Source: Microthrixaceae bacterium
GTDB taxonomy: Bacteria; Actinomycetota; Acidimicrobiia; Acidimicrobiales; Microtrichaceae
Reading direction: 5' to 3'
Length of the DNA stretch: 64,000 nucleotides
Assembly: GCA_023957975.1 (NCBI GenBank)
Contig: JAMLGM010000004.1
Span: forward strand, 1-64,000
Shown here: piece after piece, positions 34,890 to 43,523 of the stretch
Layout of the letters: each line of letters opens with the position of its first letter
Position numbering within the stretch: position 1 is the stretch's first letter
The notes under the pieces: model-generated
The model's database searches: none
Told to the model about the DNA's origin: nothing
The model's input: only the letters and a program-made list of their open reading frames with translations
Program-made: the position numbers and the translations under genes

Positions 34890-36389
34890 ATGTTCGAGGG
34901 CTTCGACACCGAACTGAATAGCCTGGGTTCCGGGATCGACGATGTTGCGGTCCTGTTCGAGCTGCAACGCCGTTTGGATCTGCACATGATCGACGCGCTC
35001 GGGGAGTTGGATGCTGTTGGGATGACCGACGTCGTCGAGGGTCTGTCCACCAAAGCGTGGGTGTCGAAGACGGCTCGTTGTTCGGGGGTGACCGCGGCGC
35101 GTCGGGTGTCGGTCGCTCGGGCGGTTCGGCGGAGGTATCGGCCCGAGGTGTTGGACCGGCTCCGCTCCGGTGTTGCGGGGTTTGATCATCTGGTCGTGAT
35201 CGGACGGTGGTCGAACCCGCGGATCGAACCCACCTGGTCCGACAACGCCGGACCAATGCTGGACCTCGCGGAGCATTTGACGTTCGCGAAATGGGAAAAA
35301 GTCATCGCCGCGTTGGCACGACTCGTCGACACCGACGGCACCGAACCCGCCCCACCCGCAGAAGAGTCCTGGCTCGATCTACGCGACATCCACGGCCCCG
35401 ACGGCGTCATCGGTGTGGAAATCGTCGGAGAGTTCTTCGGCGACTACGCCGAGGTCGTACGTCAAGCCATCACCGACGCCACCAACCGTCACCGCAAACA
35501 AGTCCGCAACGACGCCGAACAGTTCGGCGGGTCGCCGTCGACATCAGAATCGCAGTTGCGGGCGAAAGCGTTGATGGACCTGTGCCGGTTCGGCACCCAG
35601 TTCACCCTGTCGGGTAACTACCGGCCAGGAACCGCCGAAGTGTCAGTGATTCTGCAGGCCGACGAACACGGCGAACCACGCGCGTATTCGCCTACGGGTG
35701 ATCCACTCACCGCCGATGTGATCGAACGGATGATGTGTGACCCAGAACTACGCGCTGTCCTGTTGGACTCGTTGGGCCAACCGCTCGATGTCGGCCATAG
35801 CGTCCGGTTGGCGACCGATGCTCAACGCGCCGCACTCGCCGCCCGGGACGGGGGGTGTTGTTTCCCCGGCTGTGAAGCTCCCGCACACCACACCGAAGCC
35901 CACCATGTTCGCCATCACCGCAACGGCGGTGCCACCGCGGTGAACAACCTGGCGTGTCTGTGCCGACACCACCACGGACTCGTACACCGCGTCGGATGGG
36001 CCATGCACATCACCACCGACGGATGGACCCTCTACACCCACCCCTGCGGCATCACGATCTGGGGACAACAACACGGCGTACAACGCCAAGGCCCCATCCC
36101 CGAAGAGTTGAACACCCAACCCGAACCACCGGCCCGACCCAAAGTGAAAGTCCGCGGCGGAACCGTCGATTTGGCCGAAGCGATCGCCACCATCCGGCGC
36201 CGTTACGACCGAATGGCCGCCACCCCCAACACCCGCATGTACCGACCCCACGACGCCCGCCGGTCAAGCACAGGCCGAAACTCGGGCCGGAGCAGCCGAA
36301 CCGGTGGAGCGACGAGGGCCGGGCGCCCCACAGTCGGGCAACTCTCACTCACCCCGACCAAACCACCCCAACCACCGATACGCCAATGA
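34890..36389 (+). CDS. DUF222 and HNH endonuclease-like protein
   Basis: A 499-residue protein of the actinobacterial 13E12-like family. The DUF222 helical region spans about 10-310 (RRVSVARAVRRRYRPEVL). The HNH motif at about 325-370 reads CCFPGCEAPAHHTEAHHVRHHR, split by His/Cys metal ligands, then LACLCRHHHGLVH. The C-terminus is basic and low in complexity. Such genes are numerous in actinobacteria and are thought to be mobile; activity is unproven. Codon use shifts towards ACC/CAC/CGA richness in the second half relative to neighbours, consistent with transfer. Confidence 0.88.
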   Translation: MFEGFDTELNSLGSGIDDVAVLFELQRRLDLHMIDALGELDAVGMTDVVEGLSTKAWVSKTARCSGVTAARRVSVARAVRRRYRPEVLDRLRSGVAGFDHLVVIGRWSNPRIEPTWSDNAGPMLDLAEHLTFAKWEKVIAALARLVDTDGTEPAPPAEESWLDLRDIHGPDGVIGVEIVGEFFGDYAEVVRQAITDATNRHRKQVRNDAEQFGGSPSTSESQLRAKALMDLCRFGTQFTLSGNYRPGTAEVSVILQADEHGEPRAYSPTGDPLTADVIERMMCDPELRAVLLDSLGQPLDVGHSVRLATDAQRAALAARDGGCCFPGCEAPAHHTEAHHVRHHRNGGATAVNNLACLCRHHHGLVHRVGWAMHITTDGWTLYTHPCGITIWGQQHGVQRQGPIPEELNTQPEPPARPKVKVRGGTVDLAEAIATIRRRYDRMAATPNTRMYRPHDARRSSTGRNSGRSSRTGGATRAGRPTVGQLSLTPTKPPQPPIRQ

Positions 36390-36613
36390 ACCGACGGCCA
36401 TGGGCGACGCCCGACCCTGGCCGCCGGGGCCGACCAGCGGGTAGGTCGGCAGGTAGGTCGGCAGGTAGACGAGCCCCTGGCAGCGACGAGTGCAGCGCGA
36501 TCCTCGGCCGACCACCACGCTCAGGCGTGGTCGTCGGCGCGTGCCCGGTCGTCGTCACGCCGGTTCGAGGCTCTGGGGGCGAGACGCGATCCCCCACGGG
36601 CGGGGCCGGTCGC

Positions 36614-36619
36614 CTATAC
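36614..36619 (+). promoter_or_regulatory. -10 box TATACT of the rimP-nusA-infB operon
   Basis: The best -10 match in the window. The start site would be near 36626, giving a leader of about 105 nt before rimP. No clear -35 box. Confidence 0.6.
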
Positions 36620-36660
36620 TCGCTGCCAGCGATTCGTGTACCTGACCGAGGTACCTCCGA

Positions 36661-36686
36661 AGGCGTGGGCGCTGCCCACGCCTTTT
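36661..36686 (+). terminator. Attenuator-like hairpin in the rimP leader
   Basis: A perfect 10-bp GC-rich stem (36661-36670 with 36674-36683) with a GCT loop is followed by a short T run. It lies downstream of the promoter and 43 nt upstream of the rimP ATG, so it would act on the operon itself, possibly through NusA, whose gene is second. Confidence 0.6.
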
Positions 36687-36729
36687 GTCTGCAATCGTTC
36701 CCCGGTTTTCGACGAAAGGTGGTGAGGAC

Positions 36730-37344
36730 ATGGCAAATCTTGATGCCCTACGTGACCTCGTGGCGCCCATCGTCGCAAGCCTCGACGCCGAGATCTACGA
36801 CCTCGAGTTCAACGGCGGAGTCCTCAAGATCACGGTCTCCGCTTCCGGCGGCATCGACCTGGACACGATCGGCGAGATCACCGCGCAGGTGTCCCGCCAA
36901 CTCGATCTCGACGACCCGATTTCCTCGCGGTACACCCTTGAGGTGTCGAGTCCGGGGCTTGAGCGGACGTTGCGCACTCCGGCTCACTGGAGCTCGGCGG
37001 TCGGAGAGCAAGTCCGGGTGAAGCTCAAGTCGTTTGTCGAGGGGGACCGGCGGGTCGAAGGGACGCTGCTTCGTTCGAACGACGAACGGGCGACGCTCGA
37101 GACCGCCAGCGGCCAGGTCGACGTCGAGTTCGACTTGATCGATCGGGCACGGACCGTCTTTGAGTGGAAGGCCACGCCCAAGCCGGGCCAGTCCGGCTCC
37201 AAACCGACGGCCAAACCGACGGCCAAACCGGCGGCCAAGTCGGGTAAGCCCGGCTCCTCGGCAGGCGCTGGAGCTGAGGCCAAGAAACATCACCAGACCG
37301 CGTCGGGCGAGCCCGACCACGACCAGGAGAGCGAGAACGCATGA
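36730..37344 (+). CDS. rimP: Ribosome maturation factor RimP
   Basis: A 204-residue protein needed for 30S subunit maturation. The N-terminal alpha/beta domain (IVASLDAEIYDLEFNGG) and the YTLEVSSPGLERTL motif are diagnostic. The C-terminus is extended by a Lys/Pro/Ala/Ser tail with a KPTA-type repeat, beyond the usual 150-170 residues. Ribosome site AAAGGTGG precedes the ATG. It overlaps nusA (ATGA). Confidence 0.95.
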   Translation: MANLDALRDLVAPIVASLDAEIYDLEFNGGVLKITVSASGGIDLDTIGEITAQVSRQLDLDDPISSRYTLEVSSPGLERTLRTPAHWSSAVGEQVRVKLKSFVEGDRRVEGTLLRSNDERATLETASGQVDVEFDLIDRARTVFEWKATPKPGQSGSKPTAKPTAKPAAKSGKPGSSAGAGAEAKKHHQTASGEPDHDQESENA

Positions 37345-38648
37345 ACGCAGAGATGATGGAGGCGCTGTACGCCCTGGCGAGCGAGCGAGGCATCTCGGTC
37401 GACACGCTGTTCTCGGTGCTCGCCGATGCGATGGAGTCGGCGTACAAGAAGATGCCGGGCGCTCGTGAATACGCCTGGGTCGTCATCAACCCCGACACCG
37501 GCGAATTTCGGGTGATGAGCCAGGAGCTCGACGAGGACGGCGAACCCGAGGGCGAGGAGTTCGACGTCACCCCGGACAACTTCGGTCGCATCGCGGCTCA
37601 GGCCGCCAAGCAGGTGATGGGCCAGCGAATCCGCGAAGCCGAGCGCGAGCTCAAATACGAGGAGTACTCCGGCCGCGAGGGCGACATCGTCACCGGCATC
37701 GTCCAACAAAGCGATGCCCGCTATGCGCTGCTCGACCTGGGCAAGGCCGAGGCCCTCATGCCGCAATCCGAACAGATCGCCTTCGACCGTCCGCAGCCCG
37801 GCCAGCGGGTGAAGGCGTACATCATCGAGGTGCGTCGCAGCCCGAAGGGCCCCCAGATCGTGGTGTCTCGTACCCACCCCGGCCTCATCAAGCGCCTCTT
37901 CGAACTCGAGGTCCCCGAGATCGCGGACGGCATCGTCGAGATCAAGGCCTGTGCCCGTGAACCAGGGCAACGCACCAAGATCGCGGTCGCCTCCAACGAC
38001 CCCAACGTCGACCCGGTCGGCGCCTGTGTGGGCGCCCGCGGCGGGCGTGTGCGCATGGTCGTCAACGAGTTGAACGGCGAGAAGATCGACATCGTTCCCT
38101 TCACCGAGGACCTCAACGAGTTCGTCATGAAGGCGCTCGCGCCGGCCAAGGTGACCGAGGTTCGCATCGACGAATCGACCGGTACGGCCGAGGTGATCGT
38201 GCCCGACTACCAGCTGTCGCTCTCGATCGGCAAAGAGGGACAGAACGCCCGCCTGGCACACCGCCTGGTCGGCCTTCGCGTCGACATCAAGAGCGAATCT
38301 CAGCTCGCGAACGAAGCGGCCGAGGAAACCTGGGCCGAAGGTGAATGGATCACCAACGAGGCGGGCGAGCAGGTCTGGCAGCCGGCCGACGGCGGCGAGG
38401 CGATCACCGCTGAACAGTGGGAGAGCGGCGAGGGACTCGAGCCCATTGCAGAGGATTCTGTGGAGTCCGAGGATTCTGTGGAGTCCGAGGATTCTGTGGA
38501 GTCCGAGGATTCAGTGGAGTCCGAGGACTCAGTGGAACCGTCCGAGGCCGTGGCACCCGAGGATTCAGCAGACGACGCTGACGGCGACGACGCTGAAACC
38601 GCCTCGCCAGCTGAGGCCCAGGATTCGGATGAAGGAGGAGCCGCATAA
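37341..38648 (+). CDS. nusA: Transcription termination/antitermination factor NusA
   Basis: A 435-residue RNA polymerase-binding factor: an N-terminal domain (1-110), an S1 domain (REGDIVTGIVQQ onward), KH1 (VGACVGARGGRVRMVVNEL) and KH2 (SLSIGKEGQNARLAHRL). The C-terminal 95 residues are acidic and contain five 18-nt units (EDSVES). The acidic repeats of E. coli NusA are absent; this tail is unrelated. The stop codon TAA is shared with the presumed AUA start of ylxR. Confidence 0.96.
   Translation: MNAEMMEALYALASERGISVDTLFSVLADAMESAYKKMPGAREYAWVVINPDTGEFRVMSQELDEDGEPEGEEFDVTPDNFGRIAAQAAKQVMGQRIREAERELKYEEYSGREGDIVTGIVQQSDARYALLDLGKAEALMPQSEQIAFDRPQPGQRVKAYIIEVRRSPKGPQIVVSRTHPGLIKRLFELEVPEIADGIVEIKACAREPGQRTKIAVASNDPNVDPVGACVGARGGRVRMVVNELNGEKIDIVPFTEDLNEFVMKALAPAKVTEVRIDESTGTAEVIVPDYQLSLSIGKEGQNARLAHRLVGLRVDIKSESQLANEAAEETWAEGEWITNEAGEQVWQPADGGEAITAEQWESGEGLEPIAEDSVESEDSVESEDSVESEDSVESEDSVEPSEAVAPEDSADDADGDDAETASPAEAQDSDEGGAA
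38451..38540 (+). repeat. Five 18-bp tandem units (EDSVES) in nusA
   Basis: Units at 38451, 38469, 38487, 38505 and 38523. The first four are identical or nearly so and the last has diverged. In-frame expansion in the acidic C-terminal tail. Confidence 0.92.
38632..38647 (+). promoter_or_regulatory. Ribosome site and AUA start of ylxR
   Basis: AAGGAGG (38632-38638) is followed after 6 nt by ATA (38645-38647). An in-frame TGA at 38630 excludes any earlier start, and the next canonical start (GTG 38666) lies inside the conserved RTCVGCR motif. ATA overlaps the nusA TAA as ATAA, like the ATGA overlaps elsewhere. Confidence 0.7.
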
Positions 38649-38926
38649 CCCCGGTACGAACCTGCGTGGGATGCAGGACTCGACGTCACCCCGACGAACT
38701 TGTGCGGGTGGCGATCGTGGACGGACGCATCCTGATCGGCCGAACGGCCGGTGGCCGGGGCGCTTGGTTGTGCCCGAATCCGCAGTGCATCGACTCCGCC
38801 GCAAAGCGGCGAGCGCTCACCCGGGCGCTCAGGACACAAGTCCCTCCTGAGGCGTACGAAACGCTTCGACGGGCGGTAGACGACGAACCCGCGTTTTCGT
38901 CCCACCCCCCGTTCGTGAAAAGATGA
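38645..38926 (+). CDS. ylxR: YlxR/RnpM family RNA-binding protein, probable AUA start
   Basis: A 93-residue protein of DUF448, found between nusA and infB in many bacteria; YlxR (RnpM) binds RNase P RNA and nucleoid components in firmicutes. The signature RTCVGCRTRRHPDELVRVA runs from about residue 5, then GRGAWLCPNPQC and a C-terminal helix. Starting at GTG 38666 would delete the conserved RTC and leave no ribosome site. ATA at 38645 has an excellent Shine-Dalgarno and a 4-nt overlap with nusA. A sequencing error is possible but would have to change exactly this base. Confidence 0.85.
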   Translation: MTPVRTCVGCRTRRHPDELVRVAIVDGRILIGRTAGGRGAWLCPNPQCIDSAAKRRALTRALRTQVPPEAYETLRRAVDDEPAFSSHPPFVKR

Positions 38927-39015
38927 GAAGAACTCCCCGCAGGCGGTGACGTCGAACGGGAAGAAACCGGCCCTGTCACCCAGCAGGTCCGTGCGAACAG
39001 AACAGAGACCAGAAC

Positions 39016-42000
39016 TTGGCAGCAAAACTCCGTGTATACGAGCTCGCGCGAGAGCTCGGTATGACCAACAAGGAGACGCTCGACCTGTGTGAGTCGCTCG
39101 GGATCGGCGTCAAAAGCCATTCGTCGAGCATCATCGAGGCACAGGCAGACCGCGTTCGGCGCAAGGCCGAACGAGAGGGCCTGATCCGCGATCAGCAGCC
39201 CGAGGAACCGGCAAAGGCCGCAAAGAAGGCGCCGGCGAAGAAGGCCGCGGCTGCGGCGACCGACGCGGCACCCGCTGCGGCGGATGCGCCTGCGGACTCC
39301 GCTGAACCGGCGACGGCAAAGGTCGACGCGGCAAGCGCCGACACGCCAGGCGCCGGTGAGACAAGCTCCGGTGAGTCGGCCGCGCCCAGCGCACCTGATC
39401 CAACGGCGCCGAGCGAGGCGCCCACCGCAGGAACGACTGCAGGAACCACTGCAGGAAACACTGTCGAAACCCCCGAGACCGCGGCCCCGGCCGCGCCGGC
39501 TCAGAAGGTCGACGCCGAGCAGGCAACGGCTCCGAGCACGCCAGCGGCGGCTCCGGACACGCCAACGCCAGAAGCTCAGCGCCCGCCGATGGGTGGACGG
39601 GTGATCTCGAGCAAGCCCCCACGTCCGGGCGCACCGCTTCCGCCTGGTGCGCGCCCGGCAGGCGTTCGTCCTGCCGGTAGTGCTCCGGCTTCCGGTGGTG
39701 CTCCGGCTTCCGGTGGTGCTCCGAGTTCCGGTGGTGCTCCGGCCCCCGGTAGTGCCCCGGCCCAGCGGCCGGTGGGCCGCCCCCTTCCCCCCGGAAGCCC
39801 CGGCGCCCCTGCAAATGCCGGAACCGCTGCCGCCGGCTCCGCCGCTCCTGGTCCCGTGTCGCGCACGGGCAAGCCGATCCCGCCGCCCCCCGGCCCGCCG
39901 CTGTCGCGCACGGGCAAGCCGATCCCGCCGCCTCCCGGTGCCGGCGGTCGTGGCCCCGCTCCGACTCAGGGCCGTGGTCCGCGCCCGGGTGCGCCCGGCA
40001 GCGGACCCGGAGGTAACTACCGCGGTCCGCGCCCAGGCGGTGGCCCAGGTGGCCCCGGCGGCGGTCGTCCCTTCGGCGGCGGCCCAGGCGGTCCCGGTGG
40101 ACCCGGCGGCCCCGGCGGCCCCGGTGGAGGGCGCCCTGGCGGCGGCCGTCCCGGTGGCCCACAGCAGCGCCCACCGCGGCGCAAGGGACGTCGGCGTCGC
40201 AACCGCGAAGAGCTGCAGCCGATGGGCATGCCGTCCTACACCCCGCAGGATGCGGCGGTTCCCGAGGGCGTCACGGTCATCGAGCGCAACTCGACCCCGC
40301 AGGTGCTCGGCCCCAAACTGAACCGCACCGCGGCCGACGTCGTGCGTTTCCTGCTCACCAACGGTGAGATGGTGACCGCAACTCAGTCGTTGTCGGACGA
40401 GATGATCGAACTCTTCGCCACCGAGATCGGGGCGGAGATCGAACTCGTCGATCCGGGCCAGGAACAAGAGGTCGAGCTTCGCAAGGTGCTCGACATCCCT
40501 GAAGACGACGACTACGACGACTCCGACGCGCCGCACCGTGCGCCGGTGATCACCGTCATGGGTCACGTCGATCACGGCAAGACGAAGCTGCTCGACCGGA
40601 TCCGCAACGCCAATGTGCAGGCGGGCGAGGCCGGCGGCATCACCCAGCACATCGGCGCCTATCAGGTCATCAAGAACGGCAAGCCGATCACCTTCCTCGA
40701 CACCCCGGGCCACGAGGCGTTCACCGCTATGCGTGTACGCGGCGCCGAGGCGACCGACATCGTCATCTTGGTGGTCGCCGCCGACGACGGCGTCATGCCC
40801 CAGACGATCGAGGCGATCCAGCATGCCAAGGCGGCCGAAGTGCCGATCGTCGTGGCGGTCAACAAGATCGACCGCGAAGGGGCCGACCCGCAAAAGGTCA
40901 TGAGCCAGGTCGCCGAGCATGGTCTCGTTCCCGAGGCCTGGGGCGGCGACACGGTGTTCTGTGAGATCTCGGCGCTGCAGGAAATCGGTATCGACGACCT
41001 GCTCGACAACCTGCTGCTGGTGGCCGAGGTCGAAGACCTCCGGGCCGACCCCGAAGGCCGCGCCACCGGCGTGGTGCTCGAGTCGCACCTCGACGTCGGA
41101 CGCGGTCCGGTGGCCACGGTGCTCGTGCAGCGGGGCACGCTGCGGGTGGGTGACCCACTCGTCGCCGGTCCGGCATGGGGACGCGTCCGTGCCCTCATCA
41201 ACGACCACGGCGAGCAGGTCAAAGAGGCCGGCCCGTCGACCCCGGTGCGTGTGCTCGGTCTGAGCGACGTCGCCGATTCCGGTGACGACTTCGTGGTCGC
41301 CCCCGACGAGCGCAAGGCGAAGTCGGTGGCCCAGACCCGCGAACACTGGCAGCGCGACGCCCGTCGCGGCCGGGATTCCTCGGTCATGTCCGGTGGCGCG
41401 AGGCTCGAGGACATCTTCGATCAGATCCAGCGTGGCGAGTCGGCGACGCTCAACATGATCGTCAAGGCCGATACCTCCGGTTCGCTTGAGGCGCTCATCG
41501 AGTCCCTGCGCAAGCTGGAACGGCCCGAGGTCAAGATTGGCTTCGTGTTGCGCGGCGTGGGTGGCATCACCGAGTCCGACATCCAGCTTGCCGAAACCTC
41601 CGATGCCACCGTCGTCGGCTTCAACGTGCGTCCCGATCGCCGGGTGCGCGAGTTCGCCGAGGCCGAGGGTGTCGAGATCCGAACCTACGACGTCATCTAC
41701 AAGCTGCTCGAGGACGTCGAGGCGGCGATGGTGGGCATGTTGGAGCCCGAATTCGAGGAGGTCGTCACCGGCGACGCCGAGGTTCGCGAGATCTTCAAGG
41801 TCCCCAAGATCGGCTTCATCGCCGGTTGTTATGTCCTCAACGGCAAGATCACCCGCAACTCGCGGGTGCGTTTCATCCGCGAGGGCACCGTCATCTGGAA
41901 GGGCTCCGTGCAATCGCTGCGGCGCTTCAAGGAGGACGCACGCGAAGTGGCCGCCGGCTACGAGTGCGGTATCGGGCTGTCGGACTACCAGGACCTGCGT

Positions 42001-42051
42001 CCCGGCGACATCATCGAGACCTACGACCTCGTCGAAATCCCGCGGACCTGA
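39016..42051 (+). CDS. infB: Translation initiation factor IF-2
   Basis: A 1011-residue GTPase that places fMet-tRNA on the 30S subunit. The N-terminal IF2-N helix ([19 protein letters not shown]) is followed by a long Ala/Pro/Gly-rich region (about 65-400, with 18-nt repeats and a GGPGGP stretch), a second IF2-N-like region, the G domain (G1 [11 protein letters not shown] near 515, [12 protein letters not shown]) and domains II-IV. It starts at TTG with a weak upstream purine run; length is typical of actinobacterial IF-2. Confidence 0.97.
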   Translation: MAAKLRVYELARELGMTNKETLDLCESLGIGVKSHSSSIIEAQADRVRRKAEREGLIRDQQPEEPAKAAKKAPAKKAAAAATDAAPAAADAPADSAEPATAKVDAASADTPGAGETSSGESAAPSAPDPTAPSEAPTAGTTAGTTAGNTVETPETAAPAAPAQKVDAEQATAPSTPAAAPDTPTPEAQRPPMGGRVISSKPPRPGAPLPPGARPAGVRPAGSAPASGGAPASGGAPSSGGAPAPGSAPAQRPVGRPLPPGSPGAPANAGTAAAGSAAPGPVSRTGKPIPPPPGPPLSRTGKPIPPPPGAGGRGPAPTQGRGPRPGAPGSGPGGNYRGPRPGGGPGGPGGGRPFGGGPGGPGGPGGPGGPGGGRPGGGRPGGPQQRPPRRKGRRRRNREELQPMGMPSYTPQDAAVPEGVTVIERNSTPQVLGPKLNRTAADVVRFLLTNGEMVTATQSLSDEMIELFATEIGAEIELVDPGQEQEVELRKVLDIPEDDDYDDSDAPHRAPVITVMGHVDHGKTKLLDRIRNANVQAGEAGGITQHIGAYQVIKNGKPITFLDTPGHEAFTAMRVRGAEATDIVILVVAADDGVMPQTIEAIQHAKAAEVPIVVAVNKIDREGADPQKVMSQVAEHGLVPEAWGGDTVFCEISALQEIGIDDLLDNLLLVAEVEDLRADPEGRATGVVLESHLDVGRGPVATVLVQRGTLRVGDPLVAGPAWGRVRALINDHGEQVKEAGPSTPVRVLGLSDVADSGDDFVVAPDERKAKSVAQTREHWQRDARRGRDSSVMSGGARLEDIFDQIQRGESATLNMIVKADTSGSLEALIESLRKLERPEVKIGFVLRGVGGITESDIQLAETSDATVVGFNVRPDRRVREFAEAEGVEIRTYDVIYKLLEDVEAAMVGMLEPEFEEVVTGDAEVREIFKVPKIGFIAGCYVLNGKITRNSRVRFIREGTVIWKGSVQSLRRFKEDAREVAAGYECGIGLSDYQDLRPGDIIETYDLVEIPRT
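39676..39765 (+). repeat. Five 18-bp tandem units in infB linker
   Basis: Units start at 39676, 39694, 39712, 39730 and 39748 and encode GGAP(A/S)S-like hexapeptides. They sit in the disordered N-terminal linker. Confidence 0.88.
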
Positions 42052-42061
42052 TGCGTCGAGC

Positions 42062-42096
42062 GTGTCGTGGTCGGGGCCCTGCCCTGACCACGACAC
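42062..42096 (+). other. Hairpin between infB and rbfA
   Basis: An 11-bp perfect stem (42062-42072 with 42086-42096) with a 13-nt loop, not followed by T residues. It may stabilise or process the mRNA rather than terminate it. Confidence 0.55.
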
Positions 42097-42122
42097 CTGC
42101 GCGCCGGTACGGTCGCGTCCGC

Positions 42123-42164
42123 GAGAAGGAAGCGACGAGAAGGAAGCGATGAGGAGGAAGTGAC
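42123..42164 (+). repeat. Three 14-bp units ending at the rbfA start
   Basis: Units at 42123, 42137 and 42151; the third contains the Shine-Dalgarno GAGGAGG and the ATG of rbfA follows at once. Each unit offers a purine-rich ribosome-binding core, so copy number could change initiation. Confidence 0.8.
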
Positions 42165-42605
42165 ATGGCACGTCCAAGGCAGCGGGCTCAGGCCCGCCAT
42201 CAGTTCAACCGGACCGACCGCATCGCGGAGACGATCCGCGAAATCGTCGCGACCGAACTCGAACGAATCGACGACGAACGCGCCGACCTCGTCACGGTGA
42301 CCGGCGTGAAGGTCGACAACGATCTGAACACCGCGAAGGTGTACTACTCGGCGATCGTGGCGGAAAACGAGGGCCGCCTCGACGACGTGGCCGAGGCGCT
42401 CAACGACGCCCGATGGCCGATCCAACAGGTCGTCAATCGGTCGGTGCGCGCCCGCAAGACCCCACAGATCCAATTCCTTCCCGACGACGTGTTGGCCGCA
42501 GCGTTGCGGATCGACGACATCTTGAACGACCGCGTCCACCCGGCCGGCGTCGACAGCGATGCCGATCTGCCGGGGTCCGACGGCGACCCCGCCGCGGCGG
42601 GCTGA
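42165..42605 (+). CDS. rbfA: Ribosome-binding factor A
   Basis: A 146-residue KH-like protein required for late 30S maturation. The family pattern DRIAETIREIVATELERI and the KVYYS strand with the VNRSVRARKTPQIQFLPDD block are present. The ATG is preceded by GAGGAGG within a tandem repeat. The C-terminus is acidic. Confidence 0.95.
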   Translation: MARPRQRAQARHQFNRTDRIAETIREIVATELERIDDERADLVTVTGVKVDNDLNTAKVYYSAIVAENEGRLDDVAEALNDARWPIQQVVNRSVRARKTPQIQFLPDDVLAAALRIDDILNDRVHPAGVDSDADLPGSDGDPAAAG

Positions 42606-42621
42606 GCCGGGCCGGTCGAAT

Positions 42622-43512
42622 ATGGGGCGTCGAGGCAAGGGCGGGGAGGGGACCGTTCACGGCGTCGCGGTCGTCGACAAGGAGGCCGGCTGGACGAGCC
42701 ACGACGTCGTGGCCAAGGCGCGCGGGCTGCTCGGAACCCGTCGTGTCGGTCATTCGGGCACGCTCGATCCCGACGCGACCGGGGTGTTGGTCCTCGGCGT
42801 GGGCCGAGCGACGAAGCTGCTGCGGTTCTTGCAGCTCCTCCCCAAGAGCTATCGGTGCGAGATCATCTTCGGCGCCGACACCTCGACCCTCGACGACTCC
42901 GGCGAGGTGGTCGCCACCTACGACATGGCCTTCAGTCCACAGGAGGCCGCCGCCGCGGCGGCGACCTTTGTCGGCGACATCATGCAGGTGCCGCCGATGG
43001 TGTCGGCGGTGAAGGTCGGCGGGCGTCGCCTTCACGAGCTCGCCCGCGAGGGGATCGAGGTCGAACGCAACCCCCGGCCGGTGACGATCACGCGTTACGA
43101 CCTCGAGGCGACCGGCGACCCGCTGGTGTATCGGGCCGAGATCGAGTGCAGTTCGGGTACCTACGTGCGCGTCCTCGCCGAGGATCTCGGCCGTGCGCTC
43201 GGCGGCGGCGCCCACATCCGACGGTTGCGACGCACTTCGGTGGGCCCGTTCACCCTCGACGATGCCCGACCGCTTGAGTCGATCGAGGCGCTGCCGATGC
43301 TCGAGGCCGTGCGCGGGTTCGACCGTGTCGTCGTCGACGAGGACACCGAGGCGGCGGTACGTGTCGGCGCGGTGCTCGATTCGCAGCGCCTCGGGGTGGA
43401 GCCGCACGATCCCGGCCCGTGGCCCGTGGTGAGCGGTTCGGGGGAGTTGCTGGCGATGTATGAACCGTTCCGCGACGGCAGGGTGAAACCAGCGGTGGTG
43501 CTGGTCGGATAG
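42622..43512 (+). CDS. truB: tRNA pseudouridine(55) synthase
   Basis: A 296-residue enzyme that makes pseudouridine 55 in the T-loop of tRNA. The catalytic Asp is in GHSGTLDPDATGVLVLG; YRCEIIFGADTSTLD, PPMVSAVKVGGRRLHELAREG and the SSGTYVRVLAEDLG motif follow. The ATG lies 16 nt after rbfA. Confidence 0.96.
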   Translation: MGRRGKGGEGTVHGVAVVDKEAGWTSHDVVAKARGLLGTRRVGHSGTLDPDATGVLVLGVGRATKLLRFLQLLPKSYRCEIIFGADTSTLDDSGEVVATYDMAFSPQEAAAAAATFVGDIMQVPPMVSAVKVGGRRLHELAREGIEVERNPRPVTITRYDLEATGDPLVYRAEIECSSGTYVRVLAEDLGRALGGGAHIRRLRRTSVGPFTLDDARPLESIEALPMLEAVRGFDRVVVDEDTEAAVRVGAVLDSQRLGVEPHDPGPWPVVSGSGELLAMYEPFRDGRVKPAVVLVG

Positions 43513-43515
43513 GTT
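43510..43515 (+). promoter_or_regulatory. -10 box TAGGTT of ribF, made from the truB stop codon
   Basis: TAG of truB (43510-43512) plus GTT form the box, 8 nt before the ribF ATG. This implies a leaderless ribF transcript and argues against an FMN riboswitch here. Confidence 0.5.
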
Positions 43516-43523
43516 CGGCAGCG

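Larger units (their letters stand above)
36390..36729 (+). other. Intergenic region with rimP leader
   Basis: This 340-base gap holds a 12-bp tandem duplication (36441-36464 and a partial third copy), a likely promoter (TATACT at 36614), a small GTACC/GGTAC inverted repeat near 36638-36653, and a terminator-like hairpin at 36661-36686. I see no gene in it. Confidence 0.7.

Noticed and set aside
38686..42177. A 1163-codon open frame on the minus strand across infB
   Set aside because: It is antisense to ylxR-infB, whose products have full family motifs. Its composition (Gly, His, Arg, Asp-rich) is what an antisense frame of high-GC coding DNA gives.
43513..43523. FMN riboswitch upstream of ribF
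   Set aside because: Only 11 nt separate truB and ribF, and the likely transcript is leaderless, leaving no room for an aptamer.
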